Part shown: positions 63,753 to 64,000 of the stretch, one piece after another | Position numbering within the stretch: position 1 is the stretch's first letter | How the letters are laid out: the number at the start of each line of letters is the position of its first letter | From: an uncultured Veillonella sp. | GTDB lineage: Bacteria > Bacillota > Negativicutes > Veillonellales > Veillonellaceae | Assembly (NCBI RefSeq): GCF_934230905.1 | Contig: NZ_CAKQFJ010000008.1 | Coordinates: 1 to 64,000 of the forward strand | Length of the DNA stretch: 64,000 nucleotides | Direction: 5' to 3' | Position numbers and translations under genes: made by a program | Notes under the pieces: model-generated | Told to the model about the DNA's origin: nothing | The model's input: the letters and a program-made list of their open reading frames with translations, nothing else | Databases searched by the model: none

Positions 63753-63761
63753 TGTTATACT
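63753..63761 (+). promoter_or_regulatory. Extended -10 promoter for the ECF S-component gene
   Basis: TGTTATACT gives TATACT at 63756-63761 with an upstream TG. No clear -35. It lies between the copA terminator and the next gene. Confidence 0.45.
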
Positions 63762-63798
63762 AAATATAGTTATTTATTTTAAGAGAGAGGTGCTATCT

Positions 63799-64000
63799 AT
63801 GAAATTAAAAACTCGAGATATTGTTTATATTGGCTTTGTTGCTGCTTTGTGTGCTGTGGCAACGACTATTCGCATTGAGATTCCAGGTGGTGCAATGGTG
63901 CATTTAGGATCAGCGGCTCTCTTTACAACTTCCATTCTTTTTGGTGGTTTATATGGTGGTTTGGGGGCTGCTATTGGTTCTGCATTATTTGATCTATTTG
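63799..64000 (+). CDS. ECF transporter S component (N-terminal part, runs off the window)
   Basis: The ATG at 63799 follows AGAGAGAGG. The 67 visible codons open with MKLKTRDIVYIGFVAALCAVATTIRIEIPG-type sequence (shown here in part: LKTRDIVYIGFVAALCAV) and contain MVHLGSAALFTTSILFG and LYGGLGAAIGSALFDL. This is the pattern of the ECF-type S component family (vitamin-binding membrane subunit, riboflavin-transporter-like branch). The substrate cannot be assigned from this fragment. Confidence 0.8.
   Translation, partial: MKLKTRDIVYIGFVAALCAVATTIRIEIPGGAMVHLGSAALFTTSILFGGLYGGLGAAIGSALFDLF

Noticed and set aside
1..64000. Mobile elements, CRISPR arrays, toxin-antitoxin pairs, tRNA or rRNA genes
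   Set aside because: I looked in all gene-free stretches and saw no transposase, integrase, regularly spaced repeats, paired small toxin-like genes or cloverleaf structures.

Overview
The window reads as a chromosome segment of a diderm Firmicute of the class Negativicutes, almost certainly a Veillonella (V. parvula group). The evidence is: three tandem OmpM-type porins with an SLH domain fused to a beta-barrel; a complete lipid A/KDO and Lpt gene set beside Firmicute-type housekeeping genes (rapZ-yvcK-whiA, a PyrR-type attenuated pyr operon); and an MlaD fused to a C-terminal barrel-like domain, an arrangement reported for V. parvula. I see no tRNA, rRNA, CRISPR array, insertion sequence, integrase or phage gene. 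This is core chromosome, so most findings concern regulation, domain architecture and a few uncharacterised proteins.

Layout. (1) 1-8.4 kb: the tail of an unknown gene and a terminator; a secreted AMIN/phosphodiester-glycosidase-like protein with its own promoter; then a six-gene unit encoding a secreted mini biotinyl/lipoyl-fold protein, an S55 (SpoIVB-like) secreted protease-like protein, MlaE, MlaF, MlaD and a TolC-family channel. (2) 8.5-21.6 kb: tamB, bamA, three unequal OmpH/Skp-like proteins, lpxD, an LpxL-family acyltransferase, then, behind a new promoter, lpxC-fabZ-lpxA. (3) 21.8-36.4 kb: a tightly packed run of 15 genes, lpxI-lpxB-msbA-waaA-lpxK-kdsB-kdsA-kdsD-kdsC-acyltransferase-lptC-lptA-lptB-lptF/G-DUF3084, closed by a terminator. 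Together these blocks cover lipid A assembly, KDO synthesis and transfer, lipid A flipping, LPS export, and outer-membrane protein and phospholipid traffic. (4) 36.4-38.5 kb: an RNase H-fold protein, a YitT-family membrane protein and signal peptidase I. (5) 38.5-43.6 kb: three ompM genes, each with its own terminator and long AT-rich upstream region. (6) 43.6-50.6 kb: a Cof-type HAD phosphatase, rapZ, yvcK, whiA and a 969-residue secreted protein with a very long Ala/Glu/Arg/Lys helix. (7) 50.6-59.1 kb: pyrB-pyrC-carA-carB-pyrK-pyrD behind a strong promoter and a PyrR-type attenuator. (8) 59.1-64 kb: a convergent LysR regulator, a small basic orphan protein with an elaborate leader, a YigZ-family protein, a copper P-type ATPase and the start of an ECF transporter S component.

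The most notable signals beyond ordinary annotation are: a shared 18-nt element about 50 nt downstream of the predicted starts of ompM2 and ompM3 that could start two short leader peptides; a cluster of ATATCAT/ATGATAT half-sites across the ompM1 promoter; the reversed Ser/His order in the S55-like protein; the secreted mini biotinyl-fold protein beside it; and the rod-like 969-residue protein. Start codons were chosen by ribosome-binding-site spacing and often differ from the longest possible reading frame. No homology search was run; family names come from motif recognition.
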